Positions 1 through 11,020 of a stretch of DNA of 64,000 bases are shown here, one piece after another. How positions within the stretch are numbered: position 1 is the stretch's first letter; the number at the start of each line of letters is the position of its first letter. Both the position numbers and the translations under genes were made by a program. Origin of the DNA: Harmonia axyridis (Eukaryota > Arthropoda > Insecta > Coleoptera > Coccinellidae); NCBI RefSeq assembly GCF_914767665.1, contig NC_059505.1:42095506-42159505 (forward strand), written 5' to 3'. Below the pieces are notes generated by a model. The model searched no databases. It saw nothing but the letters and a program-made list of their open reading frames with translations, and was not told the origin of the DNA.

Positions 1-1341
1 TGAATTGATGAATGAAGCTTCTGTTCTCTTTGGTAGTTCCATCTTCTGTCGCAATAAATTCAAATTTTCACGAAAGGGAATGTAGTTTTATAGTTTGTGG
101 AAAATAAACGAAAAATTCCTGAAATAAAGTAACATTCATCCAATTAATTCCAAATAATACAAACACTTAAAACAAACCTGAATTGAGGAAAATGCATTCG
201 ATGATATAAATGTTCATTTCTAAATTTTGACAAATATCTATCGAATTTTCGATTCGCCGAAGACTTTGCATTTTATCTGTCGGCATTTATTTAAATATTG
301 AATAACAATTTTGGAAACTGCAAACTTTTTCAGGAACTTTCATATATCGAAATGGAATATTTATTATTAACATGACACTGACAGCCAAATTGTCCACAGA
401 TACCACAGAAATATGGGACTCGAAATGTCAAAATGATCCGAAACACCCCGTATACTCGAAAACCGCGGGGAGAATCGAAGGTTTGGGATTTTTCCCGGGA
501 TCTCCAGACGATTTTGAGGGGGGTCTTATTCTTGTCATTTTTGCTCTAGATGGTCCCGTTTGGGCTGTGATTTTACGTTTAAAGTTTGACGTATATGTGC
601 AAGCGGTTTTATATATACTTAGATACAATGATAAAATATAACCATGAAATATATGCGAATTTGTTAATAATTTCGTATAACAGACTATACGTTCGTCCAT
701 CATACCCGCCAAATTGGCAACACCGAAATTCGCGCCCCGCACACGTGTATTTCTATGTTCCGCAGTGTTCCCAACGCGCGTCAAACAAGCCGCTTTCGCC
801 ATACGTAATTAACGCAGACGTTTGAAGTTGGCCGCCTCGAACGCGGCGATCCTCGCCCAACTTCCGGCCGGTGTCGGTAGATATTCAAATTTCGGAGGGA
901 ATTTGATGAAACCGACGCCCGTCTAATCGTTACTGGATGGAGAATAAAGGCCGAATAAGTTGCGCATTAATTGGACTTTTCGACGCACAGAGAGGACGAT
1001 CTGCACTGAATAATTTATGCGTGGCCCATTAAAATTGCAAATGAAAGTTGCGCAGAGTTGGCGGTGGACGTGGACTGTTCGGGGAACGGGTTTTCTGCGC
1101 TGGATATATTCAGCTCGTTAGGCGTCTCTTCGATGGTAATAAGGGGAAGACGAGTTAAAAACTTGATTAAGGCTGTCTTATTTGGGTCTGGTCGGACGCA
1201 TCTTTTGGTTGGGAGGTCTGTCAACGTGATCTGGAGCGTCTGAGATCAGATTTTGGGTGAAGGTTTGATATGAGGAGTCTTTACTTTGAAACCAATCAAA
1301 AATAAGAGTAGCATCCCTTTTTTCATTTTGAGGGGATAATA
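1..1341. other. Non-coding unique DNA
   Basis: No convincing coding exon is visible on either strand. The first 360 bases are very AT-rich. Bases 690..1010 are richer in CpG and carry several TAATTA/ATTAAT cores, as conserved non-coding or regulatory DNA can. A short stretch near 271 (TTTTATCTGTCGGCATTTA) recurs near 52950, where it forms one arm of a small foldback, so it is probably a repeat scrap. Confidence 0.5.
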
Positions 1342-2240
1342 AAGGGTGTTTTTTTAGAGCTATAGAACTTTAAATTGCAATAAAACAATGATGGATTATA
1401 CGATTGACGTGAATTTCATTTATCCGCAAGATAATCTTGTGGCATTACATTTTAAATATGATTTCTGGCTTATGACCGCCACGGCAGGCTCGGATGTAGT
1501 CCAATCTGGACGTCCAATTTTCGATGACTTTTTCCAACATTTGTGGCCGTATATCGGCAATAACACGGCGAATGTTGTCTTCCAAATGGTCAAGGGTTTG
1601 TGGCTTATCCGCATAGACCAATGACTTTACATAGCCCCACAGAAAGTAGTCTAGCGGTGTTAAATCACAAGATCTTGGAGGCTAATTCACAGGTCCAAAA
1701 CGTGAAATTAGGCGGTCACCAAACGTGTCTTTCAATAAATCGATTGTGGCACGAGCTGTGTGACATTTTGCGCCGTCTTGTTGGAACCACAGATCCTGGA
1801 CATCATGGTTGTTCAATTCAAGAATGAGAAAGTTAGTAATCATGGCTCCATACCGATCACCATTGACTGTAACGTTCTGGCCATCATCGTTTTTGCAGAA
1901 GTACGGACCAATGATTCCACCAGCCCATAAAGCGCACCAAACAGTCAGTTTTTCTCATGTAACGGTAATTCGACATATACATGAGGATTAGCTTCACTCC
2001 AAATGCGGCAGTTTTGTTTGTTGACGTAGCCATTCAAGCAGATGTGCGCTTCATCGCTAAACAAAATAAAATGGACGAGTGCGCGATACTTATTCCGCAC
2101 AGAACCATTATTTTCGAAATAAAATTGCACTATTTACAAGCGTTGTTCAGGCGTGAGTCTATTCATTATGAATTGACAAACCAAACTGAGAATGAATCAT
2201 TTGACAGCTGTTAAACCGGTCGCCATATTGAACAGTAATG
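1342..2240 (-). mobile_element. DD41D mariner-like element, copy 1 (minus, one end lost)
   Basis: The 3' terminus is complete at 1342 (AAAGGGTGTTTTTTTAGAGC after a TA). The other end stops inside the N-terminal leader near 2240, without the CGAGGTATATAAC terminus. It carries the family's shared internal deletion (GCGATGAAG joined to the GTCCATTTTATT side). The transposase frame is broken: the Trp of the V-N-W-P-P-R block has become a stop (read on minus near 1680), and small changes around 1920..1980 damage the first half. All relatives in the window share the QQDGATCH and PLDYFLWG blocks. It is a dead copy. Confidence 0.9.
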
Positions 2241-2479
2241 TGAAAGTTTTCCGATACTAATTTCCTTTATCATCTCATCGCTGGGAAGATTTGCTGATGG
2301 TTTGTGATTAGTCAGGGAGGACAAGGCTCTCTGATTACTAATTCCCACACTGCCAGTACCTTGGATACTCGTAGTCTTAGAGTGGTATCATTGGCTACTC
2401 TATCTATCAAAAGATGAAGAGGTGTGAAATATTTAATGATCTCCAATGTTCTAGTTGGGCACGAGGGTACGTAACCATG
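2241..2479. other. Non-coding sequence, nothing recognised
   Basis: It lies between the truncated end of DD41D copy 1 and a retroposon remnant. I see no open frame or terminal repeat. It may be more of the same decayed retroposon, because no boundary is visible. Confidence 0.3.
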
Positions 2480-2760
2480 AAATTGAAACCATTAGTAAGT
2501 TTCTCACTCGAATAAAGTGGCGAATGAGAGGAAACTAGACAGTTTTGATACAGGATACTGATAGAGAGCTATAATATCTATCAAAAGGCGGAAAATGACC
2601 TACTTCGGACACGTGTTAAGGTGTGATCAGTATCAATTGCTCAATTGATCATAGAGGGAAAAACAAGGTCCAGGAATATCACAACATTCCTGGATGAAGA
2701 AAATTGGAGACATTGGCAGGGATGAATATCTAAACTCTTAACGTTAGTACAGATTGCACA
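2480..2760 (+). pseudogene. Non-LTR retrotransposon remnant (C-terminal end of the RT ORF)
   Basis: Frame-shifted translation around 2560..2700 gives RRKMTYFGHVLRCDQYQLL, then LIIEGKTRSR. This matches the conserved tail of many insect non-LTR polyproteins (K-R-R-K-x-x-Y-F-G-H-V-x-R, then L-L-Q-L-I-I-x-G-K). A preceding TDREL-like stretch fits the same family. At least two frame changes and several stops make it a fossil. Neither the RT core nor a 3' tail is visible here. Clade assignment is not possible from this fragment. Confidence 0.6.
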
Positions 2761-3130
2761 AAAGAGAGACGAATATTCCATGGTTTTGTCTCATAGAGAT
2801 GACCATTGTCTTGAAATCCAAGAGTTTCATATCCAGCTCTCTATTCTATCTCTTCTCTGAGATAAGTGGAAGTAATAGACCATTGTGTACAATCGACAAT
2901 GTTTTTTCATCTACTTGAAGAATCTCTCTCGGAATAAAAGCACTTTGAGTGAAGTTTGCGTCGGTTTTCTCTGTAAGAAGAACCAGAATCCGATTCTGTT
3001 GATAACCTCAAACGGAAATCCGCCAAAGCGGTATAATAAGCATTGTTTTTCCGGTCGGCTCACCCGGCCCGTAATTGGATATCGATTCTCTCGAGGTAAT
3101 AATTATGCGCGCCGTAAGGGTAGATGATTA
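2761..3130. other. Non-coding sequence
   Basis: No feature recognised. Bases 3030..3110 are somewhat GC-rich and lie next to the duplicated host block that starts near 3131. Confidence 0.3.
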
Positions 3131-3283
3131 ATCCAATTAGAGCCTTTTGACGAGCGCTACCCCACTACCAGATTAATTATTATGATCTTGACTGCCGCAG
3201 ATTTGCTCAGAAGCGTTGTTTTCCCGCCCGAATCGATTCGCCAGCTCCAGCGTCTTCCCGAAGGATAATCGAAGATGAAATTT
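3131..3283 (+). repeat. Local direct repeat, copy A (~150 bp, host-like)
   Basis: It matches 4647..4790 closely. Both contain CAGATTAATTATTATGATC, then a shared block with TTGCTCAGAAGCG and CCCGAATCGATTCGCCAG, ending in GATAATCGAAGATGA. It has no terminal inverted repeats and its composition is not transposon-like, so it looks like duplicated host DNA. A DD41D element sits between the copies. Confidence 0.8.
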
Positions 3284-3419
3284 CCATACATAACCCTTAA
3301 AAAATAAAAAAAATAATGAAAGTTATTCTATGGGAATATGATACCTTTTTATTGATTGATTCAATCACGAAAATGCTTGCAGTTGAGCGATTAGTCCATT
3401 ATTTCATGAATTATAGATA

Positions 3420-4326
3420 ACGGGGTTTTTTTTTTTGAAATATATAACTTTAAGTTGGCATAACTGTTCAAGATGGCGACCGATTTAACAGCTGTCAAGT
3501 GATTTATTCTCAGTTTGGTATGGCAATTCATTATGAATAGACTCACGCCTGAACAACGCTTGCAAATAGTGCAATTTTATTTCGAAGATAATGGTTCTGT
3601 GCGGAATACGTATCGCGCACTTCTGGTTGAATGGCTACGTCAAAAAACCAAACTGCCGAATTTGGAGTGAAGCTAATCCTCAAGTGTATGTCGAACCACC
3701 GTTACATCCAGAAAAACTGACTGTTTGGTGCGCTTTATGGGCAGGTGGAATCATTGGTCCGTACTTCTTCAAAAACGATGATGGCCAGAACGTTACAGTC
3801 AATGGTGATCGGTAAAGAGCCATGATTACTAACTTTTTCATTCCTGAATTGAACAACCATGATGTCCAGGAGCTGTGGTTCCAACAAGACGGCGCAACAT
3901 GTCACACAGCTCGTGCCACATTCGATTTATTGAAAGACACGTTTGGTGACCGCCTAATTTCACGTTTTGGACGTGTGAATTGGCCTCCAAGATCTTGTGA
4001 TTTTACAACGCTAGACTACTTTCTGTGGGGCTATGTAAAGTCATTGGTCTATGCGGATAAGCCACAAACCCTTGACCATTTGGAATACAACATTCGCCGT
4101 ATTATTGCCGATATACGGCCACAAATGTTGGAAAAAGTCATCGAAAATTGGACGTCCAGATTGGACTACATCCGAGCCAGCCGTGACGGTCATATGCCAG
4201 AAATCATATTTTGAAATGTAATGCCACAAGATTATCTTGCGGATGAATAAAATTCATGTCAATCGAATAATCCATCGTTGTTCTATTGCAATTTAAAGTT
4301 CTATAGCTCTAAAAAAAACACCCTTC
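3420..4326 (+). mobile_element. DD41D mariner-like element, copy 2
   Basis: Both termini are present: a degraded left end after TA near 3418 and a right end at CTCTAAAAAAAACACCCTTC. The leader with AGATGGCGACCGATTTAACA and the N-terminal start (ATG 3533) are intact. A deletion bounded by GCGCAC repeats joins the leader ORF directly to the TTCTGGTTGAATGG segment, so the first catalytic Asp (in FSDEAHF) is gone. Confidence 0.93.
3591..4214 (+). pseudogene. DD41D transposase, catalytic part, with internal stop
   Basis: The frame opens at 3591 and runs through LNGYVKKPNCRIW, TVWCALWAGGIIGPYFFKND and NGDR. It then hits TAA at 3813, where other copies have TAT (Tyr). It reopens at 3822 with ITNFFIPELNNHDV, the QQDGATCHTAR block (second Asp) and LDYFLWGYVKSL (third Asp), and ends at 4214. 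From the second Asp to the third there are 41 intervening residues, the DD41D spacing. The first Asp is deleted. The same Tyr-to-stop change occurs in copy 12 (59401). Confidence 0.88.
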
Positions 4327-4646
4327 ATAAAAATCAAAATAAAAAAAAAAAAATTTGATAATTTTCTCGAAACTGCCACTTCTTCTGATCATTACAACTT
4401 GAAACCTCACCCTCTTTAAGATGTCAACTCGATCTGTAAAAACGTTGTCATTTGATGAGTCTGCGACCAATATTTCAGGAGATATAACGATTTTTGTAGT
4501 CATTTTCAATTTTTACTGTTTCTTCGAGTTCAAAATTCCTCAAAACTAAGAGTTTTACGAAAAATCGGTGAGCGGTGTCAGAATTAAGGACCCTTGATTA
4601 GCTGAATTTGGAAATAACCAGAAATTTTTTATCGAAAAATGATTCA
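4327..4646. other. Non-coding, AT-rich
   Basis: No ORF or terminal repeat recognised. It separates DD41D copy 2 from the second copy of the ~150-bp direct repeat. Confidence 0.3.
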
Positions 4647-4790
4647 TCGAATTAGAGCGTTTTGGTGATCGGCCTTCCCACTCCCAGATTAATTATTATG
4701 ATCTTGACTGCCGCAAATTTGCTCAGAAGCGTTGTTTTCCCGCCCGAATCGATTCGCCAGCTTCACTTCCCGGCGGATAATCGAAGATGA
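4647..4790 (+). repeat. Local direct repeat, copy B
   Basis: Second copy of the block at 3131..3283, same orientation, with scattered substitutions and a few small indels. The unit and everything between it span about 1.66 kb. Confidence 0.8.
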
Positions 4791-4949
4791 CTCTGGAGCA
4801 GGGGTTGCGAGGGGTCGGTTAACCCCCCTTCTGATCTTGATTTTGGGGTATGAGAGGCATTTCTGCGGCCCCTCGACGATCGGCTTCAGCCAGGGGACGC
4901 ATTTCGTTGTTTTGGAATTATGGATCAGTTGGTGGCGTTGGAAATAAGA

Positions 4950-5643
4950 TATACACTGCGCAAAAGAATTAACGCACATTATGAAAATATCAAATTTATT
5001 CTACAACTGAAGGTGTTCTCAATGATAATTATTTTTATCAGAATTATACATGCATATGTTATACACGTTCAACGTTTTTCTTCAATACAGATGTTTTTTC
5101 CCAGCTGGAATAAAAAAAGATGAGATTATCAGATTTTGAATGTATTGGCTCCATTCTGAAATCAGTTTTTCTCGATCAATTCTAGTGATCAATAGTTTTT
5201 CTTTCGTTTGATTTTCTACACTCGATCGCTATGTAACGCGAAACACGCAATTTGACCCAAGAGGAATGTGCCCAAGCGGTAGTTTTGCGAGAAGAAGGGT
5301 GGACATACACAAGAATTGCAGAAAGGCTTGGAGTTTCCCATACAAGTGTGTCCAGAATGTTGCAGCGATTCAGGGAGACATGTATGAATGTCCGAAGACC
5401 AGGACAGGGTAGACCACGGGTAACAACTGCCATTCAAGAACGTTACTTAAGAGTTTCTTCGTTGAGACAACGGTTTGCAACCGCTCACCTCCTTCAAAAT
5501 CAGCTTGAGCAAACTCATGGGGTGCAAATTAGCACTCATACAAAAAAAAATCGCCTCAGAGAATATGATTTAAGGCCTCGTGTCGCGACAAGAGGCCCAG
5601 CTCTTACCCCAGCCCATCGATTGGTAGTTCTTCGATGGGAATA
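4950..5643 (+). mobile_element. Tc1-like transposon, 5' part only
   Basis: The left end begins near 4952 with CACTGCGCAAAAGAATTAAC, a typical insect Tc1-type terminus, followed by a ~250-bp leader and the start of a transposase. The rest is missing: homology ends near 5643 and no matching right terminus was found downstream. The breakpoint lies 185 bp from the TMEM132 exon. Confidence 0.8.
5231..5643 (+). pseudogene. Tc1-like transposase N-terminus (DNA-binding domain)
   Basis: The predicted ATG at 5231 is followed at once by TAA, so translation would abort. The frame then reads RETRNLTQEECAQAVVLREE, GWTYTRIAERLGVSHTSVSR, and later GRPRVTTAIQERYLR and TPAHRLVVLRW. These are the two helix-turn-helix units and linker of Tc1/Tc3 transposases (paired-like domain). 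The whole DDE catalytic region is absent. The frame after Trp near 5641 is unrelated sequence. Non-functional. Confidence 0.85.
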
Positions 5644-5827
5644 TTGTAATAAGGATAGTCTCCAATTTATATTTGGATTTATGAATAAGGAATGCTCTAT
5701 ATCGGAATCAAATATATCAAGACGCCCCTATTGACTTAATAATGAATAGGATCAACAAGTCTCCTGGTTTAGAAGCTCATTTCCTCACCTAACCTGTATA
5801 GCCCCTTAGAAGATTAGAAATACTCAC

Positions 5828-6085
5828 CCACTGTGTTCACAGGAAGTGGATCCGGCACCACGTACCTTGCAGGTACGGTCTGCTTGGTGCTGAAGGGCCC
5901 GTAGGTTGCCCTTATGGATATGGGCTGCGAGCTCTGGAACACCGTGAACCTGTCGATGGACAGCGGCGCCGCAGAGTTGGTGCTCAGGAACGGCGCCTCG
6001 GTGGCCATGTGCTGACGGGCAATTTGACGGAGGAAGAAGCCTCCGTCCTTGTTCTCGAAGTGTACGCTGACGCATTGTGCTGAAC
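5828..6085 (-). CDS. dtn: Internal exon of a TMEM132-family gene (N-terminal extracellular domain)
   Basis: A 258-bp exon on the minus strand. The acceptor reads TTTTATTTTCAG before GTTCAGCACAATGC (exon start 6085); the donor is GTGG/GTGAGTA (exon end 5828). It is open throughout in one frame with no internal stop, in phase 1 at both ends (2 nt + 85 codons + 1 nt). The GC-rich codon use is unlike the surroundings. The peptide includes FENKDGGFFLRQIARQHMA, then IDRFTVFQSSQPISIRATYG, PFSTKQTVPARY and VVPDPLP. The 'F-F-L', 'F-x-V/F-x-x-P-x-S-I-R-A-S/T-Y-G-P-F-S' and 'V-P' order matches the N-terminal domain of TMEM132 proteins. These are single-pass type I membrane adhesion-like molecules with cohesin/Ig-like ectodomains; the fly member is detonator. 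The signal-peptide exon should lie at higher coordinates and later exons at lower ones; I found neither. Exon call very sure, family call fairly sure, symbol by analogy with fly. Confidence 0.82.
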
Positions 6086-6112
6086 CTGAAAATAAAAGAG
6101 GATATTTAGATT

Positions 6113-6290
6113 ATAATATTAATAATAATAATAGCTTTATTGTCCAACAGTTTAACCCATGTACAGGACAATGTGAATATAAATTACAAAAAATAAAAAA
6201 GATAGCATTGAACCCAAAAATAAAAAACTAAAAATTTCACATGATACATTCCCTGAAAAATAATGAATTGCAGACTTGACCAAATTTCCC
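6113..6290 (-). repeat. 3' end of a non-LTR retroposon (minus)
   Basis: On the minus strand the sequence ends with TTAAACTGTTGGACAATAAA, then GC and a run of TATTATTATTATTAA near 6113..6135. This is the usual look of a non-LTR element 3' UTR with an AATAAA-like signal and a short microsatellite tail. No coding part was recognised upstream. It lies just outside the acceptor of the TMEM132 exon, inside the intron. Confidence 0.45.
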
Positions 6291-6665
6291 CTTGATGAGG
6301 AGAATATATCTTGGCCCTCACAAGGTGAGATTGAAGGTGTTGAGAAAGTTCTACTTCAAAGTCTTTTTTCTACGGCACAAGGAAGAATATTTTGTGGTTG
6401 AATTGTGGAAGGATATCCTTCGTAAGAAAACTTTGTCTTATACTATTTCTTGCAGACTAAATGAAATGACTTAAACAAGTTTTTATGTCCAAAAACATCT
6501 GGCAAGGGGCAACAGCAAGGCTTTTCTAAGGCTGCCAGGGTATATATTGAAGACAAAGAACAAGCCGATAAACTTGCAAAAAAAGACCATAACAGCTTCT
6601 TCGAAACTGATTCCTTCTGTTAGTAGCGGAAGACTCTATAGGACAACATTCAGCAATGGAAGTGG
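6291..6665. other. Non-coding sequence
   Basis: It may continue the retroposon fragment. A 60-codon frame at 6292..6474 has no recognisable domain and I do not treat it as a gene. Confidence 0.3.
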
Positions 6666-7450
6666 GGATTAATCAAGCCAAGTAGCTTGATATTTCAACC
6701 AACTACTTGACTTGAAAATCAAGCTTGTAAAAATTATATACTTGAGCTTGACTTGACTTGGTTTTAGATATTTATTGCTTGACTTGATATCAAACTACTT
6801 GATATTACTTGAGCTTGATATGCACGCGTCGCACGGCATATATTTCTGTAATCTCGTGAGGATTCTTCGAGCGCCGAGAAACTGAAAATTCGCCAGTGGG
6901 ACTTTATTAGTAGTTTTCTCTCATTTCTATAAAATATATTGGTAGATTTTAGTAGTTATAGAAATATCTTTCCAAACTTGGCCAAAATTGCCAAGGATTT
7001 TTTATCAACGCCAGCATTTTCAGCTCCTGTTGAAAGACAATTTTACAGAGCTGCTCTTACAGTATAACAAAAACCCGCAATAGATAAGGCGACAAATCTA
7101 TAAGATGCTCCATGTGTCTTAGATCCTGGATGAGAAATTATTAAATCAAACAAAGCCTGGAGGTTTCTCAATATTGAGAAACTTTATGTTATTTTATTTT
7201 TAATTTTGTTATGATTTATAGTGATTTAATTTATGTTTGTGTTTCCAAAAAGTTGATATTTTCGGATCTCTTATACAATAATTTTAATTAAATGAAAGTG
7301 TTTTTGCAAGGTTCCTTCTCATTTCATCATTTTTTCATTGATGTGACATTACACAATAAAACTGCTGAAAATCAAGTAGTGATGTGATTTAAGTACTTGA
7401 TAAATAAATACGTGACTTGACTTGAGATTGAAAAACTGCTACTTGACAGA
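6666..7450 (+). mobile_element. hAT transposon remnant
   Basis: The ends are rich in CTTGACTTG/CAAGTCAAG motifs: the left end has AATCAAGCCAAGTAGCTTGA, the right end has GTGACTTGACTTGAG and GCTACTTGACAG. Most of the transposase is deleted, and only the C-terminal block remains near 6970..7140. A fragment of the same left end recurs at 19175..19249. Target duplications could not be defined. Confidence 0.7.
6970..7140 (+). pseudogene. hAT transposase C-terminal dimerisation motif
   Basis: One frame reads FPNLAKIAKDFLSTPAFSAP, then VERQFYRAALTV. This is the hAT dimerisation signature: L-A-x-I-A-x-D-x-L-x-x-P-A-S-S-A-P-x-E-R-x-F-S. It is interrupted by a stop soon after the block (near 7062) and by a frameshift before a KATNL-like stretch. 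No zinc finger or RNase H-like core is left. Confidence 0.72.
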
Positions 7451-8112
7451 ACCAGCTGAGCTTTTTAAGTTTTATAAGAGATTTCTCTTTTAATCTGAAT
7501 AGCTGCAGCAGTCAAATTCTGTATTTCAGAATAACTACCAAAAGGTAAGCAAATGAATTAACCCCATATTTCGTAAGCGTATTAAGCAAATAATGTGTCG
7601 AGTCTCTGAATATCCTTTTTTTTTTCATTTCATAACGAAATAATTTTTATTCACACCACCAGAAGAACACAGAAAAAAATGTGTGTGGATTAAACGGTCT
7701 ACTGAACAACTCCCATCTACAAGGATTACCAACACATCATGTCAATTCGCACTCTGCCAACTTCCGAAATGTGTAGCCACTGTTTCGTTTTTATCCCAAA
7801 ACACCAAACATTCCGATTAGCCAACTTAATGCCTACGCAAACCCAACAACAGGGGAATTCCATTATTCAGGAAAGGTGGGGATCAACGAACATCATCAAG
7901 GGACAGACAGACGGACGAATTGAAAGCTTTAACGTGTTATGGAAATGTTTCTGTCTTGCTGAATTGTTGGAGTGGCAAAGTTTCAAGTTTAATTTTCGAC
8001 TTGAGTCCTTCTGAATAACAGATCAACTTGTACTGACAACGTGTTAGGAAGAAGAAGAAGAAAAGATTCTATGGTAATGACATTAAACAATGAGTCATCA
8101 CTTACCTATATA
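7451..8112. other. Non-coding sequence
   Basis: Contains a T-rich run near 7617 and a (GAA)n tract near 8049. A 91-codon frame at 7739..8014 has no recognisable domain. Confidence 0.3.
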
Positions 8113-9000
8113 GGGAGTTTTTTTTCGAGGTATATAACTTAAAGATGACATTACTGTTCGAGATGGCGACCGATTTAACAGCTGTCAAGTGATTTATTCT
8201 CAAATTGGTTTAGCAATTCATCATGAATAGACTCACGCCTGAACAATGCTTGTAAATAGTGCAATTTTATTTCGAAAATAATGGTTCTGTGCGGAATACC
8301 TTCTGGTTGAATGGCTACGTCAACAAACAAAACTGCCGCATTTGGAGTGAAGCTAATCCTCAAATGTATGTCGAAACCCCGTTACATCCAGAAAAACTGA
8401 CTGTTTGGTGCGCTTTATGGGCTGGTGGAATCATTGGTCCGTACTTCTTCAAAAACGATGATGGCCAGAACGTTACAGTCAATGGTGATCGGTATAGAGC
8501 CTACTAACTTTTTCATTCCTGAATTGAACAACTATGATGTCCAGGAGCTGTGGTTCCAACAAGATGGCGCAACATGTCACACAGCTCGTGCCACAATCGA
8601 TTTATTGAAAGACACGTCTGGTGACCGCCTAATTTTACGTTTTGGACCTGTGAATTGGCCTCCAAGATCTTGTGATTTGACACCGCTAGACTACTTTCTG
8701 TGGGGCTATGTAAAGTCATTGGTCTATGCGGATAAGCCACAAAGCCTTGACCATTTGGAAGACAACATTCGCCGTGTTATTGCCGATATACGGCCACAAA
8801 TGTTGAAAAAAGTCATCGAAAATTGGACGTCCAGATTGGACTACATCCGAGCCAGCCGTGGCGGTCATATGCCAGAAATCATATTTAAAATGTAATGGCG
8901 CAAGATTATCTTGCGGATAAATAAAATTCATGTCAATCGGATAATCCATCGTTGTTTTATTGCAATTTAAAGTTCTATAGCTCTAAAAAAAACACCCTTC
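8113..9000 (+). mobile_element. DD41D mariner-like element, copy 3
   Basis: Nearly full length, between a left end GGGAGTTTTTTTTCGAGG after TATA and a right end CTCTAAAAAAAACACCCTTC. The internal deletion differs from the common one: GCGGAATAC is joined directly to CTTCTGGTTGAATGG, which fuses the leader frame to the catalytic frame. Confidence 0.92.
8259..8895 (+). pseudogene. DD41D transposase, fused leader and catalytic part, frameshifted
   Basis: 8259..8507 reads MQFYFENNGSVRNT, then FWLNGYVNKQNCRIW through NGDRYRAY: the N-terminal leader and the catalytic domain are in one frame because of the deletion. Loss of 5 bases near 8500 shifts the frame. The remainder (to 8895) reads FFIPELNNYDVQELWFQQDG (second Asp) and LDYFLWGYVKSL (third Asp), ending in MPEIIFKM. 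The first Asp (FSDEAH) is missing. Inactive. Confidence 0.88.
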
Positions 9001-9816
9001 ATTAGTCGTAGATGAATTTCATTATATTTGTGATAGATTTCCATTTTGAAAATGTTGTTGGTACGGAAATTACGAACTGAAATTAATGACATCAAACTAA
9101 TCTAACCTAAAACCTGGATAATCATCTACGCATCGAGCAAAATCAATGTTCTGCCATAGAAACCTTATCGGAAACATCGAAATATAATAGAGGCCTTCGA
9201 AATCGATACCCTCCTCCTCTTCTGTAATCAAATAAATGACATATTTCAATCCCTTTACGACGTACTAATGACACAATCTCATTACCTAAATATATCCTGC
9301 GGAATCTATTCGCGAGGAGGCGCCACATGCGCCATAATGGGACCTTCGCCGAGAAAGGCGCTTTTGGAAACGTTCCAACTCCAGGTGGGACTTCCGGGAT
9401 ATCAGAAATGCCTCGTAGGCAATAATGGCACCATCGATTGCCGAACCTCCATTTACAGAAACCTGTAAATCATCGGTTCCGCATTTTAAACTGAGCGATT
9501 TTGGCCACTGTGCCAAACCCCGCGATCGACCAGAAATTATTGACTTGACATAAAACCGTGTTGTGGTTCGACTGAGGGTCTCTTTCCAACTTTATGCAAT
9601 GGATATCGAATTGAATTTCATATTTAATGGTATTGATTACAAAAAAAAACTTAGTGAGTTGTGTCGAGAAAATATCTGCCTACTGTTATAGTTGTCTGTC
9701 ATTAAAATGATTGCGAATCATACATCTTTTCGAGAATGCAAATGCTACTTTTTATTGATATAAAAAAATGGAAGGAGACAATGACTGACCCTTGGGGAAA
9801 CCTTTGATGCATACCA
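9001..9816. other. Non-coding sequence
   Basis: No exon recognised. The frames at 9268..9468 (+) and 9286..9516 (-) overlap each other and show no domain. 9600..9800 is AT-rich. Confidence 0.3.
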
Positions 9817-10402
9817 TAGACTAATAAATATAGATAGAGGGATTATACGCAATATTTACATGTCCCCAACATGGTTAGATTACGTTGTCGGATAGTGATA
9901 TATTTTCAATTTCACATTATACTATATCGTTATAAATGTATATTATATTGAATGAAATATGTTTATTTGAGTGATTCCCGATTAAATATGCAAATTTGAA
10001 TATTTGGAATCCGATATTTTTCCTAATTGTCGAATTTATAATAAGCAGAATATTTATTATTTTCTGTATCTACCTGCTGAAATCCAAGGTTTGGCAACTA
10101 TTGCGCGCCTACTGTCATCGGTTGTTTCACGTCATTTGGCGCGCTTGAAGATGGTTTTCTGAATTTCTGATATAGTTAGGTATTTATTTCAATATATTCT
10201 GAGATAATATGAAACGTTGATTCACTATGAAACATAAGAAGTGCGTGCTTCGTGGAAAAACTCGCGAATTGAGTGAAATATGGTATCACTGATATGTTTT
10301 CATTTCCGCGCGCTTTATGTCAAATTTGATAGTTCATGTTGGAGACAAAATTTGCTTACTGAAAATGACATGAGTTCTCTCTATCTACGTTTATTACCAT
10401 TA
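9817..10402 (+). repeat. 580-bp TIR element, copy 1
   Basis: Non-autonomous element with ends AATAAATATAGATAGAGGGA and TCTCTCTATCTACGTTTATT, inverted repeats of each other. Internal landmarks shared by the family: ACATGTCCCCAACATGGTTA, CCTGCTGAAATCCAAGG, GTTGATTCACTATG and CTCGCGAATTGAGTGAAATA. No ORF of note. Orientation is arbitrary; I call '+' the copies that begin with the ACATGTCCCC side. Confidence 0.88.
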
Positions 10403-11020
10403 GGTTAAAAGCCTCCTTACTGGATCCATGGTTCTGAACCGATTTCAGTAGCCTCTCGACAGTGTCCACAGAAAATTATTCATGGAGAGAATCACAGAGA
10501 TATCCATTTCAATCTTGAAGGAAAAGTTGTTTTTTCCCCAGATTGCTAATCCCTAATTCAGACTGGTCGTGTGCTCTCTCGACAGAGACCAGGTGAATAA
10601 AACATCAGAAAATAAAGCAATTACAGTGCCGGGGGTCGATGGTGCGCAATTGCGGAAGTCGTTAGACCGGATATATCCCTTGTTATTTATGCTGGAGCAG
10701 GACCACCGAAGTCTACTAATCCGGAACTAATTTCAAGTCGGCTCGTTGCTTATTTATAGGTTACGTATTTCGCCACATGGTACGGGATTTCGGGGTGGTA
10801 AGATCTCTTCATCCCCCTTAAAACAGACAGGGTCATATTATTGGTGTTAAGGTAGGATCACACTGGCGCAATTTTAAAGCTTGGATAACGGATTCGTTCT
10901 CGAGAATTTGATGTTGTTTTTACAATTACATTCTTGTTATTATTCAGATTATTTTTTCAACAAAAAAAGTGCACTTAAAATTTCTATTATATGTATGTTT
11001 AATGTATGAACTTGGTATGA
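10403..11020. other. Non-coding sequence
   Basis: Single-copy looking, with a moderately GC-rich part at 10620..10800. No exon or repeat boundary recognised. Confidence 0.3.

Noticed and set aside
1388..1827. Repeated 60-78-codon frames antisense to every DD41D copy (here, and at 8513, 19504, 45209, 57540, 59428)
   Set aside because: They recur only because the transposase sequence itself recurs. They lie opposite the catalytic domain and have no domain of their own.
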